A program made the position numbers and the translations under genes. This document shows positions 63,475-64,000 of a DNA stretch of 64,000 nt, piece by piece. The notes below the pieces were generated by a model, which saw only the letters and a program-made list of their open reading frames with translations, was not told where the DNA came from and did no database searches. Numbering within the stretch: the first letter of the stretch is position 1; each line of letters opens with the position of its first letter. Source of the DNA: DASPSM01 sp963800135 (lineage in GTDB: Bacteria > Planctomycetota > Planctomycetia > Planctomycetales > Planctomycetaceae); the NCBI GenBank assembly GCA_963800135.1, contig CAWCZR010000007.1, positions 496,001 through 560,000 on the forward strand, given 5' to 3'.

Positions 63475-64000
63475 CACGCGGTCCGGCCCTCCGTCAATTT
63501 AAGGAAGGCGGTCTCGAGCTCGACTGATTCCGGCTGAAACATCCGCACCGACGCACCGGCCGTGCGCAGTTCTTCGAGCAGCGCCTCGGCGCCAGTGCCT
63601 CGGCCCGCACGCGAATCGAGAGCCGATCGCCCCGAGCCTCGACGCTCTCCACGCCGCGGATTTTGCGGACGCGACCCGTCAGCTCGTCCGACGCGTTGAC
63701 GACCTGGGCGTGCACCAGCTGCATCAGCCCCAGTCGCCGATTGATTTCCGCCAGCGGCCCCTCGAAGACCAGCTCCCCCGCCTCGAGAATGCCGATCTGC
63801 GAACAGAGCTGCGATAGCTCGTGCAGGATATGGCTCGAGATCAGGATTGTTTTGCCCATCCTCGCGAGTTCCTTCAAGATCTCGCGGATTTCGATGCGGG
63901 CCCGCGGGTCGAGGCCGCTGGCCGGCTCGTCGAGCAGCAGCAGATCGGGATCGTGCAACAACACGCGGGCCAGCCCCAACCGCTGCTGCATGCCGCGCGA
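63474..64000 (-). CDS. ABC transporter ATPase, C-terminal half (cut by window edge; one frame break)
   Basis: The frame is open at the right edge, beginning with SRGMQQRLGLARVLLHDPDLLLLDEPASGLDPRAR: signature loop, Walker B and D-loop. ILISSHILHELSQLCSQIGILEAGELVFEG follows (switch His). Near 63590 the frame breaks; the other frame reads EALLEELRTAGASVRMFQPE, then SVELETAFLKLTEGRTA, stopping at 63474 where the permease begins. Walker A is outside the window. It powers the adjacent permease; this pattern is usual for exporters of the ABC-2 class. Confidence 0.9.
   Translation of the reverse strand, partial: ARHAAAVGAGPRVVARSRSAAARRAGQRPRPAGPHRNPRDLEGTREDGQNNPDLEPYPARAIAALFADRHSRGGGAGLRGAAGGNQSATGADAAGARPGRQRVGRADGSRPQNPRRGERRGSGRSALDSRAGRGTGAEALLEELRTAGASVRMFQPESVELETAFLKLTEGRTA

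Overview
The window (64 kb, GC-rich) looks like a chromosome segment from a planctomycete, most likely of the Pirellulales/Gemmatales type. This is inferred from families that are abundant in that phylum: cytochrome/DUF1549/DUF1553 and DUF1501 proteins, a DUF1559 protein with a prepilin leader, a LEPR-XLL export motif, paired ECF sigma factors and large Ser/Thr kinases, and WXXGXW secreted proteins. No rRNA, tRNA or CRISPR array was recognised.

Layout. 1-5.3 kb: tail of a type I methylase (hsdM), a WD40 scrap, a membrane-protein gene split by a thioredoxin segment, and a CbxX-type AAA ATPase. 5.7-11.5 kb, minus strand: LamG, WXXGXW, proline-rich and other secreted proteins. 11.8-23.7 kb, mostly plus strand: two ECF sigma/transmembrane kinase modules (one kinase with TPRs, one with a WD40 propeller) with decayed sigma and kinase pieces, a SixA-like phosphatase and a peroxiredoxin. 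23.9-29 kb: an IS91-like transposase with a tyrosine recombinase between short inverted repeats, then a large serine recombinase. 29.4-32.7 kb: a lipase-like hydrolase, Mog and glutathione peroxidase, and a His/Cys-rich secreted protein. 33-36 kb: DUF1559 protein with a small membrane partner. 34.7-40.4 kb, minus strand: a cytochrome/DUF1549/DUF1553-DUF1501-PQQ-propeller operon. 40.6-46.8 kb: MarR regulator and SRPBCC protein, a phosphodiesterase, then an ExbB-ExbD-ExbD-TPR cluster. 46.8-49.4 kb, minus strand: coiled-coil protein, 2-hydroxyacid dehydrogenase and ferredoxin. 49.4-50.4 kb: repeat-filled noncoding DNA. 50.4-52.9 kb: a Ser/Thr kinase next to an AbiU2-like HEPN protein, a candidate defence or stress module. 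53-59.6 kb: small membrane and export-motif proteins, a repeat-containing periplasmic protein, a solute-binding lipoprotein, DinB and cyclophilin. 59.7-64 kb, minus strand: DUF2252, DUF1810 and an ABC-2 exporter.

About nineteen single-base frame breaks interrupt otherwise well-conserved genes, mostly in the first 28 kb. Where homology continues in another frame the pieces are annotated here as one gene. They may be assembly errors or real decay; sequence alone cannot decide. The items most worth follow-up are the kinase/HEPN pair, a 29-bp element shared by two promoters around an ECF gene, the LEPR-XLL mini-protein, and the mosaic insertions with duplicated gene ends in the first 6 kb.
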